A stretch of DNA of 42,698 nt from Clostridia bacterium. GTDB taxonomy: Bacteria > Bacillota > Clostridia > UMGS1883. The notes below the pieces were generated by a model that saw nothing but the letters and a program-made list of their open reading frames with translations, was not told the DNA's origin and ran no database searches. Every line of letters begins with the position of its first letter. Positions within the stretch are counted from its first letter, which is position 1. The DNA lies in NCBI GenBank assembly GCA_017414645.1, contig JAFQLL010000027.1, positions 1 to 42,698 on the forward strand, given 5' to 3'. The translations under genes and the position numbers were made by a program. Shown here one piece after another: positions 17,301-26,000 of this stretch.

Positions 17301-18494
17301 GATTTAAAGAACACTGACCGCGTTGTAACAGACCTTGCCTTTGTACAAAGAAGCGTTAACGGTGCCCGCGTTACATGGCAGAGCGACACTCCCTCTGTTA
17401 TATCCCACACAGGCGTGCTTACAAGACCTGATAAAGAAACCATCGTAACAGTTACTGCTACCTTGGAATTTTCGGGGCAGAGCTTTACAAAGGATTACAG
17501 CCTTACGGTTTACCCCAAGGAATCCATTAACGAAAACCTTGTTTTCCGCTACGACTTTTCCTTGGAAGATGTGTACACCTCAGATGGACAGCAAATGGTA
17601 AAAGATAAGTCAGAAAACGGCAACGATGCGCGGCTTATGGGCAGCATTGCCAAGGTTGAAAACGGCATTTTAGACCTTTCGGGCAACGGTATGAAAAACG
17701 ACAGAGTGCTTGATACAAACAGCTATCTCATTGCCCCCGACGGCATTCTCAACACCTTACGAAGCTACACCTTTATAGGTAAAGTAAAGCTTGCCGACAC
17801 CTCCTACGACTACCGCCTTTATGATTTCGGTTCAGGTGGCAACAATTCACTTTTAGGCAGGCTCAGTCAGAGCCTTTCTGCAGGCATAAAGCTTGACGGC
17901 GGCACAACACAATTTGTAACGGCAGAGGAAAAGCTTACAAAAGACACCTGGTATACCATAGCTTATTCCTACGATGCTTCAACCCACACTACAAGTATCT
18001 ATATTAATGGTAGTCTTGCAGCAAGTGGCAAAACCATCGAAACCGAAGCAATTGAGCTTTTAGGCAATAACACACGTAACTACATAGGCAGAACTCAGTG
18101 GTGGGATACGCACTACGACTACACCGCCCGAGAAAACCCCGACCTGAAGGGCTGTATAGATTATGTAGCGCTTTATAACACTGCTCTTTCGGCTACTGAA
18201 ATTGACCGTCTTTCGAACCCGTCCTCGTCAATTGATAAGGTTGATGTTTCGGGCAACACAATAAATGTAACAATTTCAAACGATACTGCCTTCGAGGAAG
18301 ATTATTTTATAATCGCATCTTATCAATCAGAAACAAGCTTTGTTGTAAGAACAACAACGTGTTCACTTATGCCCGGCAAATCAGACACTTTGAGCATCAG
18401 CTTTGATTCTGCGGTTACAAAGGAAGGCTTAAAGGTTTTTCTCTGGAACAAAAAGAGTAATTTAATGCCCCTTTCAGTCGCTTATAAGGGATAA
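14349..18494 (+). CDS. Secreted BNR_4-type beta-propeller protein with CBM96, Ig-like and LamG modules
   Basis: A 1381-residue exported protein; the start has AGGAGG 7 bases upstream and follows the promoter. Residues 1-25 are a signal peptide. Two CBM96/DNRLRE modules lie at about 27-200 and 287-455, each followed by a MucBP-like strand region. The central part (about 545-975) looks like a BNR_4 seven-bladed propeller: G-G-W-N-W (547-551), D605-D-H607-S-N-P, S-Q-H627 and R-P-Y-A-K-Y. This fold is shared by PL24/PL25 ulvan lyases and the GH145/PL27 enzymes acting next to rhamnose-glucuronate, so a lyase or glycosidase role is likely but unproven. An atrophied Ig-like domain (about 977-1058), a LamG/concanavalin-like domain (1060-1295) and a C-terminal module ending in K-V-F-L-W follow. 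Its divergence from a rhamnosidase operon supports a rhamnose-bearing substrate. No sortase motif or membrane anchor is visible. Confidence 0.8.
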   Translation: MKKVLALMVLACLLLSLCTPLTAFAQTINASILVSEDSYTEESDPDSAVGKANASLITTSNTGGAKPAAANRNVYLKYDLRSYDLSNLTSAKIKLHINTVSNKADRTITVYSVANDWSENAITWNTAPTPTEAAITTYLQKYVKNANKDIWITIDVTAFVKEHYSDEVISFMLSSDTGATKIDSKETLYSPSLEVSFTSDKSVGNVRVKYLSEMDTPISREVLMPSISEGSYSYPHDIPSILSYQGTDYVYNKEKSVTSINVAAGGTNEIILYYDDPMITPEGVYKKIVPVSEDTFAKQTDANAVYNTEEPDTLEVTMNLGASGAAARRDGFIKFDVSDIPYSFITSARLTGYITSATNPGERVLKIYPTETNTWQESTLTWNNAPSYTGEPIAEFIVQSGTTGAWVSVDITEYCRQNEGPFSFRMIADTAATTFATKEGDSFNCMVLDLRYTTDENYRLSTVTVKKVDTLGNSIAPDETLSDCLVGDYYYMGTPEQIIDNDLGVFVFDKALSTLHINVTEDGNNVIELVYHKQGENMGTSTLAEEGGWNWCLDPRAIRDVNENTGSDKTYVSYIDNKGNIKLTQYDNITNTYKQVFVREGFVADDHSNPALFILPDHRIMVIYSQHTEEECFYYRISQKPDDATSFGEEKVVSTQGYGTVTYPTPFYMNGTPDSFYLFWRGISWHPTVARFSLPDENGDISFETEPMMLIDARSSAAEENKRPYAKYTSDGESKIYISYTYAHPDTMETNTLYASYIDINTMWLHNLNGEKLADIAAGPFKITNAETDSAIVVNRTELVRNWNWEIELTEDNRPVILYVGISQDKKSHLYYHAEWMGDDWRITYIDDGGKWFHDNTKGAEKCYSGGLCIDHGNTNIVYASVPVEGIYGTFYEIYKYVLSDGEVISKTAVTQNSSENNFRPYVVENSKPTDKVYLVWLSGEYYYWANKKDFLPSNGAVKYGYTNRVNTWSNLTGYDPTSDFESIDLKNTDRVVTDLAFVQRSVNGARVTWQSDTPSVISHTGVLTRPDKETIVTVTATLEFSGQSFTKDYSLTVYPKESINENLVFRYDFSLEDVYTSDGQQMVKDKSENGNDARLMGSIAKVENGILDLSGNGMKNDRVLDTNSYLIAPDGILNTLRSYTFIGKVKLADTSYDYRLYDFGSGGNNSLLGRLSQSLSAGIKLDGGTTQFVTAEEKLTKDTWYTIAYSYDASTHTTSIYINGSLAASGKTIETEAIELLGNNTRNYIGRTQWWDTHYDYTARENPDLKGCIDYVALYNTALSATEIDRLSNPSSSIDKVDVSGNTINVTISNDTAFEEDYFIIASYQSETSFVVRTTTCSLMPGKSDTLSISFDSAVTKEGLKVFLWNKKSNLMPLSVAYKG

Positions 18495-18503
18495 AATCAC
18501 AAC

Positions 18504-18533
18504 AAAAAACCTCAGCAACAGCTGAGGTTTTTT
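18504..18533. terminator. Bidirectional terminator between convergent genes
   Basis: AAAACCTCAGC pairs with GCTGAGGTTTT around AACA, with A- and T-tracts on both sides. It serves the propeller gene (plus) and the AspT-like transporter gene (minus). Confidence 0.9.
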
Positions 18534-18548
18534 ATTGTGTATATTCTG

Positions 18549-19835
18549 TTATCTTACGAAAAGAATAATGAACTGGCTTATAAGAACAACCGCAATCAAA
18601 GCCACAGGATAGGTTGCAGCATAGGAGGATGCAACGTCATCTGTTTCGGCAACATTTATAAGTGTGCCGAGAGCAGGTGTGCTTGTCATACCGCCTGTAA
18701 GAGAACCAAGGTTGTTGAGAAGGCAAAGCTTTAAGATATACTTTGCAAAGAAGAAGCCAGCGATCATAGGAAGCACTGTCATAATTACGCCGTAGATGAA
18801 GTAAACGGGCTGTACAATCTGCAAGAAGCCGTTACCGCCAGCTATACCTGCACCAACAAGGAAAAGGATAAGACCAAGCTCCTTGAAAATTGCAAGTGTT
18901 TTGCCCTCGGGCATAACGCTTACCTTGCCTATTTTGCCGAAGTGACCGAAAATGAGACCTGTAAGAAGGCAGCCACCTGTTGTTGTGAGAGAGAAGCATG
19001 TGCCGCCAAAGCCTGCTGCACTCATGGGAATTTTGATGTTGCCAATAATTGTACCTATAATAGCTGCTAAAGCAAAGGCTGCAAAGCCAAGATGATCAAA
19101 ATGAATTAAGTTCTGCACGGGCTTCTTTTCTGTTTCCTCTTCGCCTGCTACAAGAAGCTTTCTTTCTTCAGCCATATTTGCACGCATAAGCTTGGGCACA
19201 ATCTGTACGAAAAGCACAACGCCGATAACGCCGAATATGTAGCTTATTGCATGACCTGTTGTTACCAGATCTTCCAGATGATCAGCCATAGCTGTATCTG
19301 TTGCGATGGAAGCCGCTGTCTGCTTTGCTGCAGAGAACGCAGGTGTAGATGTTAAAGAGCCTGAAAGGAGACCGATTACCATACATGTGAGCTCGCTGCC
19401 TGTAAGACCACCGATGTTGTTACCGATAAAGATACAAAGCAATGCAGAGAGACCACCTGCAATTATGATAACAAGACCCATCATAACGTAGCTCTTGAAG
19501 TTTTTCTTGAGGTTGCCGAAAAACTTAGGACCGGCAATGAAGCCAACACTTGTAACAAAAAGAATAAGACCTAAATTTTCAACTGTCTTAAGAAGTGTTT
19601 TTGCAATTGATTCGCTTCCGAAAACTGTTGTAAGCAAGGGGAAGCATGCACAACCAAAAACAAGTGCCATGATAAATACGCCCGCATCGCCCAAAGAAAC
19701 GCCCTTGATTGTAATACGTCCGAGCATAAAGCCCACAGCAATAACAGCAAATATGGAAAACATTAAAAAGCCAATGCTGTTAACGGAGAACAAACCGCTA
19801 AAAAGCTTTACGCCGCTTTCTGTAATAGAAACCAT
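18549..19835 (-). CDS. AspT/YidE/YbjL-family membrane antiporter
   Basis: A 428-residue integral membrane protein with about ten or more hydrophobic segments. Two copies of the Asp-Al_Ex duplication domain are recognisable by the paired motifs G-S-L-T-S-T-P-A and G-G-M-T-S-T-P-A-L-G. AspT itself exchanges aspartate for alanine; related proteins move other acids, so the substrate is open. The usual two soluble TrkA-C (RCK) domains between the halves are absent; only a short charged linker rich in Glu and Lys is present, a reduced architecture compared with YidE and YbjL. The start is uncertain: ATG 19835 (GGAG 3 bases, AAAGG 11 bases upstream) or ATG 19844. Longer forms reaching 19979 are excluded because the promoter lies at 19905-19933. 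Confidence 0.85.
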   Translation of the reverse strand: MVSITESGVKLFSGLFSVNSIGFLMFSIFAVIAVGFMLGRITIKGVSLGDAGVFIMALVFGCACFPLLTTVFGSESIAKTLLKTVENLGLILFVTSVGFIAGPKFFGNLKKNFKSYVMMGLVIIIAGGLSALLCIFIGNNIGGLTGSELTCMVIGLLSGSLTSTPAFSAAKQTAASIATDTAMADHLEDLVTTGHAISYIFGVIGVVLFVQIVPKLMRANMAEERKLLVAGEEETEKKPVQNLIHFDHLGFAAFALAAIIGTIIGNIKIPMSAAGFGGTCFSLTTTGGCLLTGLIFGHFGKIGKVSVMPEGKTLAIFKELGLILFLVGAGIAGGNGFLQIVQPVYFIYGVIMTVLPMIAGFFFAKYILKLCLLNNLGSLTGGMTSTPALGTLINVAETDDVASSYAATYPVALIAVVLISQFIILFVR

Positions 19836-19904
19836 AATCTCCATAACCTTTCTGCTCACATAATATTTTTCATCTGCCGTGAGCTGACAGTTTAACCACA
19901 GATT

Positions 19905-19933
19905 ATTATAAAATAATTGCCTTACTTTGTCAA
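19905..19933 (-). promoter_or_regulatory. Promoter of the AspT-like transporter
   Basis: TTGACA (19928-19933) and TATAAT (19905-19910), both perfect, with a 17-base spacer. Transcription should start near 19898. Confidence 0.87.
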
Positions 19934-19982
19934 TCCAAATCGGGCGTTCTTTGCCGCATCTTTTTTGTGCACATTGCAAAAC

Positions 19983-20011
19983 AAAACGGGGAGCAAAATG
20001 CTCCCCGTTTT
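19983..20011 (-). terminator. Terminator of the protease operon
   Basis: A perfect 13-bp stem around an AAA loop with an ACGGGGAGC arm lies just past the stop at 20016. The minus strand continues with TTTT-G-TTTT. Confidence 0.8.
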
Positions 20012-20015
20012 TATT

Positions 20016-21917
20016 TTACTTTAATTCAAATGTTGCCATATGCTCCATTACATCAGCTGCTGTCTGAGAATTAGCTCTTTCCTGGCTTTCAGCAAGTGTG
20101 AACACGTAAATATCACCATTCATAAGAATTATATAATAGGTGCTGTACATACCTACGTTCAGCTCCTCGCTTTCCTGATAAACCTGGAATGTATAGTAGC
20201 GCCTTGTACCGATGTCTACCTGTTCAACCTTCTTTACAATCTTGCCGTCGCCCTTAGCATCTTTGGAAAATTCGCCTACAAGTTCCTTCATGTCAGACTT
20301 CTTAATTTCGCCGGCGTCGGCAATGCTGAGCTGAAGTGCAGCACCTGTACGCTTGTTTGACCATACCGCACCGGCTGAAGATGGCTTTACATACTCGTCC
20401 CACCAGCTTGTAAGCTGAATAGTCCAGTCTGAGCAAGAAGATACCTTGCTTGTTTTTTCGATGGAATTTCTGAGGAAAACGCCTGTCTTTTCGCTGTCAA
20501 TCTCTTCTATTTTCAAAGATTCCATAACAAGCTGGTAAACTTCCTTCTTGTTTCTGGGCACGGTAACCGTTACGTTATATACATAGTCGCCCTTTTCAAA
20601 GTAAATGTCATAAAGCTCGTAATCTCCGCTGAAAAGACCGTCTGTTGTTACCCAGTAATAACATGCGTTTTCGCCGCATTCTGTTGACTTATAGGGTGTA
20701 AGGTTTGATACAGAGCAAACCTCAGCATTAAAGTACTTTTTGTGGTGGTCACAGTCATCCTGTGCAAGAGTCTTTGCTGTTACTTCTTCTGTTTTGGAAT
20801 AGAGACCAACAGTTATTTCTGTAACATCGTCGTCTTTATTGCCTGCAAACCAGATAAGGTTAAGCTGGTCAGGGTCAACGTCAACACATGTTGCAGGAAC
20901 CTTAAAGCTTACTCCCAGGTCTTCGTTATTAACAAGTCTGTAACCATCTTCGCCAACATTGGACAAATCGTGAGTCTGCGCCTTTTCTTCGTCATTAGCT
21001 GCAAATTCAAGCTTGAAGGATTCTAAAATAGCTGTTGCAGATGCAATCATTTCGCTGTCCTTTTCGCTAGTAAATGCAATCTGATAGCAATAGTCATTCT
21101 TATATATGCCGTAAATGTCCACATAGTCTTCCTTATCTCGGGCAATTATGCGGAAGCACTCGTTACCGAAGCCATCCTTAGACTTTTCAGCCTTTGAGAA
21201 TGTAAAGCCGGAAAAGCCTGTCTTAAGCTCGTTGAACCTGTCTTCTATAGCAGAGCCTTCATAATCTGAAACATCGAAAATATTAATCGACAGCTTTGCA
21301 TCGTTTTCGTCTTCAAAAATAGTGTAGCAACCATCGGAAAGTCTGTCGGTCATCATCATGGCAGAAGGCCTCATCATTGACCAGTTCCAGTAGCTGTCAC
21401 CGATTTTGGGAAGGTCTGTAGACTGAGAAATCTTGTCGCTTTCTGTAGCAGCTTCCTTAACAACGGTAATTGCCGCTGTAGCATTGTCATAGCCTACAGT
21501 TGCACCAAAGGTTTCAGAAATGAAACGGAGAGGAACCATTGTTACACCGTTGGGGCTGAGCACCGGTGCTTCGGGCAAGGTTTCTGTATGGTCATTTACA
21601 GTTGCACTTACATTACCTATCTGTAATTTAATGTTAACGTCGGGATATTCAAGAATGATTTCCTTTGTTTCGTTAATCCAGGTTACCTTTGCGCCAAAGG
21701 CTTCGGTAATAACTCTTAAAGGAACTAAGGTTGTACCTGCACCTACAACGTAGGGTGTTTCCACAGTTGTAGGGTTGCCGTTAATCATGAGAGTGGAGTC
21801 GCCCACTTTAAAGCTTATTTCAACCTTTTCTGGAACGGCTGCCTCGTCGGCATTTGCAAAAGTTGCAAAGCTCATAAGCATTGCAATGGATAAAATCAAG
21901 CTGATAATTTTTTTCAT
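20016..21917 (-). CDS. Secreted stalk-domain protein, equivalent to the C-terminal half of the upstream fusion
   Basis: A 633-residue protein with a signal peptide (1-23) and AAGGAG 6 bases before the start. Residues about 31-155 hold a copper-amine-oxidase N1 'stalk' domain with two repeats, each carrying a T-x-V-P-L-R-x-I-(T/S)-E-x-F-G-A motif. The remaining 470 residues contain a W-N-W-S-M-M motif near 177-182 and beta-rich segments in tandem that I cannot assign to a known family. It aligns along its length with residues 383-1036 of the protein encoded at 23062-26172, including D-L-S-N-V-x-E-D-G-Y-R. It is the last gene of a three-gene operon, 12 bases after the protease gene. The cell-envelope location follows from the signal peptide; no anchor motif is seen. 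Function unknown; probably a partner of the secreted protease. Confidence 0.75.
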   Translation of the reverse strand: MKKIISLILSIAMLMSFATFANADEAAVPEKVEISFKVGDSTLMINGNPTTVETPYVVGAGTTLVPLRVITEAFGAKVTWINETKEIILEYPDVNIKLQIGNVSATVNDHTETLPEAPVLSPNGVTMVPLRFISETFGATVGYDNATAAITVVKEAATESDKISQSTDLPKIGDSYWNWSMMRPSAMMMTDRLSDGCYTIFEDENDAKLSINIFDVSDYEGSAIEDRFNELKTGFSGFTFSKAEKSKDGFGNECFRIIARDKEDYVDIYGIYKNDYCYQIAFTSEKDSEMIASATAILESFKLEFAANDEEKAQTHDLSNVGEDGYRLVNNEDLGVSFKVPATCVDVDPDQLNLIWFAGNKDDDVTEITVGLYSKTEEVTAKTLAQDDCDHHKKYFNAEVCSVSNLTPYKSTECGENACYYWVTTDGLFSGDYELYDIYFEKGDYVYNVTVTVPRNKKEVYQLVMESLKIEEIDSEKTGVFLRNSIEKTSKVSSCSDWTIQLTSWWDEYVKPSSAGAVWSNKRTGAALQLSIADAGEIKKSDMKELVGEFSKDAKGDGKIVKKVEQVDIGTRRYYTFQVYQESEELNVGMYSTYYIILMNGDIYVFTLAESQERANSQTAADVMEHMATFELK

Positions 21918-21929
21918 AGTCTTCTCCTT

Positions 21930-23048
21930 TTAATTTGTTGTTATTTCTGCTACACCTGCTATTCCCAGACGGGTATAGTTAAGTGTTATGCTCTGTCCGT
22001 TGAAGCTTTTCTTTATTGCTTCGTTATAATCGGCAATGGAGTGCACCTCGTAACCATTTACGTGGGTTATAACATCGCCGGGCAAAATGCTTTCCGTTTT
22101 ACTTACCGAAACGGTCAATCCCTTCTTTGTGGGTACACCGATTTTTGCCTCCCAGGATTCTGTGAGGGTTATGCCCATATCGGGGCGTAAAACCTTGCCG
22201 TACTTTTCGAAGCTTGTAAGCACATAGTTCACTGTATCCACGGGAATTGAAAAGCTCATACCTTCAACGCCCACACCGGAATATTTTATAGAATTTATGC
22301 CCACAAGCTCGCCCTTCATGTTAACAAGAGGGCCACCGCTGTTGCCGCCGTTGATAGCAACGTCAGACTGTGTGAAAAGGTAATGCTGACCAATGTTCAC
22401 GCCAACGCCCGAAACAATGCCCTTCGATGCCGAATTAATATGGTTCACCGAAAGGGGTGTTCCCATAGCTATAACGGTCTGACCTACGATAAGGCTGTTT
22501 TCCGGTGCGAAGGTAATGGGCTTTAAGCCAAGCTTATTAATTTTCACAACTGCAAGGTCGCTTATTTCGTCAATATATTGCACGCTTCCGCTGTAGGAGT
22601 CGCCGTTTGCAAATATAACGGTTAAATTCTGTATATCCTTTACCACATGTGCATTTGTAAGTATTGTGCCGTTACTTTTTATAATTACACCTGTACCATG
22701 TGCGTAAAGCTCGTTATAGTTCTGCGCATCCACAGAAATTGCATCGGACTTGTAGGTTCCCACAATTGCCACAACGCTCTGCCCTACAGACTTAACGGTA
22801 TTTATAACCGCTGTTTCTTCCTTTTGTTCAACATAGGCACTGCGGGTGTCGTTGTCCCATTCTACTTCTGCGCCCATAGATTCGCTCACCGCTCTTAAGG
22901 GAACATAAACGCGGTCATTTATTATGTAGGCATCTGTATCAAGCTGCTGTCCGTTAACGTATACCTTTGCCGCCTGCTCTGCCGCAGCAGAGCAGCCTAT
23001 AACACAAACAGCAGCCACACAAATTGCCGTAAGCCTTTTAAGTTTCAT
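21930..23048 (-). CDS. Secreted HtrA-like serine protease (S1C) with PDZ, probable lipoprotein
   Basis: 372 residues; start 23048 has AAGGTG 5 bases upstream, and longer frames overlap the preceding gene. The N-terminus ends in V-I-G-C19, a lipobox-like cleavage site, so the protein is probably tethered to the outside of the membrane. A half stalk domain (about 26-75, with V-P-L-R-A-V-S-E-S-M-G-A) precedes the trypsin-like domain with the complete triad H134 (T-N-A-H), D164 (S-D-L-A) and S237 (G-N-S-G-G-P). A PDZ domain covers about 285-370. The layout matches HtrA/DegP proteases that degrade misfolded envelope proteins, but the transmembrane anchor of typical Gram-positive HtrA is replaced. 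It aligns without gaps with residues 81-370 of the upstream fused protein, and the triad numbering is identical. Confidence 0.88.
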   Translation of the reverse strand: MKLKRLTAICVAAVCVIGCSAAAEQAAKVYVNGQQLDTDAYIINDRVYVPLRAVSESMGAEVEWDNDTRSAYVEQKEETAVINTVKSVGQSVVAIVGTYKSDAISVDAQNYNELYAHGTGVIIKSNGTILTNAHVVKDIQNLTVIFANGDSYSGSVQYIDEISDLAVVKINKLGLKPITFAPENSLIVGQTVIAMGTPLSVNHINSASKGIVSGVGVNIGQHYLFTQSDVAINGGNSGGPLVNMKGELVGINSIKYSGVGVEGMSFSIPVDTVNYVLTSFEKYGKVLRPDMGITLTESWEAKIGVPTKKGLTVSVSKTESILPGDVITHVNGYEVHSIADYNEAIKKSFNGQSITLNYTRLGIAGVAEITTN

Positions 23049-23061
23049 GCTTTCACCTTCT

Positions 23062-26000
23062 CTATTGCTTTGCTTCCACCTTAAATGTGCCCAGTGCCGC
23101 TTCCACATCGAGCTTTGTCTGTGCATTTGCAAACTGCTCAACCTCAGTAAGCTCGAAGGAGTAGAACTTGCCACCCTTCTTCATTACGTAAGCTGAGTAA
23201 TACTTGGTCACAGCCTCGCCATAGTAATCTTCTGTAGTATACTTAATGGAGAATGTGTAGAAGGAATTTTCGCCTAAATTCACCTGTGTTACGCTCTTGA
23301 GAACCTTCAGTTCTTTATCCTTGTAGGTTGTCTGAGCATCCTTAAGCGCTGCTTCCACTGCACTCTTCGCACTTGAATAGCCTGCTTCCTTGGCATCTGT
23401 AATGTCAAGATAAAGCCTTGCAGTAGTGTAGGTGTTGGCAAAGGATGCATAGTCCTCATAAGCGTAGGACTCGTTCCATGCGCTGTTAAGAGTGAAGGAC
23501 CAGTCGCCTTCAGAGAACTTCTTTTCGGCAAAGTTTCTTTCGGGGCGTACCAGAACGCCCATGTCATCTTCATCGAGCTCTTTTACTTCGAGTGTTTCTA
23601 TTACCTTGTTAAAGAACTTGCCGCCGTCCTTTTCAGATACAACTGTCATTTCGTATACATATTCACCCTTTTCAAAGAAGAGCATATATGTAACAAGACC
23701 TTCAATCTTTTCTTCCTCTGTTTCAGTTTCTTCAGAAATAGTCTCTTCTTCAGTAGCTTCTTCAGTAGCTTCTTCGGTAGCTTCTTCAGTAGCAACCTCT
23801 GTTACTTCCTCAACGATTTCTTCTTCACCATTTGTAATCTTGCACATGTATACGTTTTCGGCAAAATCAGCATCCACCTGAGTTATTTCGGAAATAGTAG
23901 CATATTCGCTGTTGTAGTATTTCTTTGCAAATTCAACCTCGGAATTGATAAGGCTTTCCGCATTCACGCTTTCGCTCTTCGAATATACAGCAAGGCTGAG
24001 ACTTTCGTCGTTTTCACCAACATAGGAAAGTGTATTAACAGAGTAGTAGCCTGTATAGCCCTCGGAAAAGTCTGCAGGCACCTTGCAGGAAACCTTCAGT
24101 TCTTCATCTTCCATAGGCCTGTAGCCGTCTTCGTCTACGTTTGACAAATCATAGGTCTGTTCTTTTTCCTCGTCATTTGCCGCAAACTCAACCTTAAAGG
24201 ATTCAATAAGGTTTGAATAGGTCTTAATAGGTGCCGTTTCAATATCGCCGTATACACCCACCATAAACACAGTCTTATCTCTTACAACACAGTATGTATC
24301 GTAATACGCATACTTACTTCTGCCTGTCATTCTGAAGCAGGGGTTACCAAGGCTGTCTGTAGATTTTTCGTTTTTGGAAAGAGTGAGGTCCTCGAAATTA
24401 TAGTACATTTCTTCATCGTAAATTTCTTCAAAAATTTCTTCCGAAGTGTAATCTGCATATTCATCGTCATTTTCAAGGTCTACAACAGCAATCGCAATAT
24501 CTCCGCTTTCATCGTAGAACTCTGTCTGTGTGCCATCAAGTGTTCTGTCGCTCATCATCATAGATGTGGGGGTGAGCATGGACCAGTTCCAATAGCTGTC
24601 GCCCACTCTGGGAAGGTCTGTAGAGAACTTGATTGTTCCGCTTTCTTCTTCCGCTTCTCTTACAACTGTGATACGACCTGTTTCGCCGTCGTAATCAACA
24701 GTAGCACCGAAGGTTTCTGCAATAAAGCGCAGGGGCACCATTGTTACACCCTCACCAACGATTTCAGGTGCAACAGCAAGCTCAACTTCTTCGCCATTAA
24801 CCTTGGCTATCGTGTTACCTGCCTGTAAAACAATAGTATTTTCGGGATATGTTAAAGTAATTGTATTGTCTTCAGCCTGCCATTCTACGGTAGCACCGAA
24901 GGCCTCTGTAATAACACGGAGCGGAACTAATGTTGTGCCTGCACCTGCGATGTAGGGTGTTTCAACTTCCACTCTGAATCCGTTAATCATAAGCGTGCTG
25001 TTGCCTACAGTAAAGCTTATTTCCACCCTTGCATCTGTGTCCTTTTCTAAGTCTGCCTCGGCTTCAATCATAACTGCGTTGGAAACGCCGCCGCGTGTGT
25101 ATGTAAATTCAACTGCCTTGCCATCAAAGCTCTTTTTAAGCGCTTCATTATAATCTGCAATGGAGTGAACCTCATAGCCGTTTACATGAGTTATCATGTC
25201 ACCTGCCATAAGAAGCTCGTTATCGGAGGATGTAACAGTAAGACCCTTTGTTGTAGGAACGCCTATTTTGCTTTCCCAGGACTCGGTCATGTTAACACCT
25301 GTATCAGGACGGATAACTCTGCCGTACTGTCTGAAGGAATCGAGCACGTAGTTTATTGTGTCAACAGGAATAGAGAAGCTCATGCCCTCAATTTCGCTGC
25401 CCACATATTTTATAGAGTTAATACCGACAAGTTCGCCCTTCATGTTAACAAGGGGACCACCGCTGTTACCGCCGTTTATGGCAACGTCAGACTGTGTGAA
25501 AAGATAGTGCTGACCTATATTTACGCCTATACCCGACACAATACCCTTTGTTGCAGAGTTTATAAGGTTAACCGACAAAGGTGTACCGATGGCTACAACG
25601 CTTTCGCCAACCTTAAGGCTGCCTTCCTGGGCAAACTTAATGGGCTTAAGGTTTTGTCTGTTTATCTTAACCAAAGCAAGGTCGCTTATTTCGTCAACGT
25701 ATAAAACAGTGCCCGGGAAGGATGCACCATCACCGAAAACAACCGTTAAATTCTGAATGTCCTTTACAACGTGTGCATTAGTAATTATAACACCTTCACT
25801 GTCAATAACAGCGCCTGCACCGTGAGCATAAAGCTCGTTATAGTCCTGCGCGTCGGAGGAAAGGGATGAATCCTTATAGTTACCTACAATGGCAACAACG
25901 CTTTCACTCACGCTTTCAATCATTTCAACAACCTTTTTATCGCTGCTTATTTCAAGCCTTGCGCTCTGAGTTGCCTCGTCCCATGTAAGGTCTGCGCCAA

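Noticed and set aside
19836-19979. Longer N-terminus for the AspT-like transporter
   Set aside because: A consensus promoter at 19905-19933 lies inside this stretch, and the extra residues are not membrane-like or family-like.
23492-23881. Serine-rich open frame of 129 codons on the plus strand
   Set aside because: It is the antisense shadow of the Glu-rich linker in the fused protease; no ribosome binding site.
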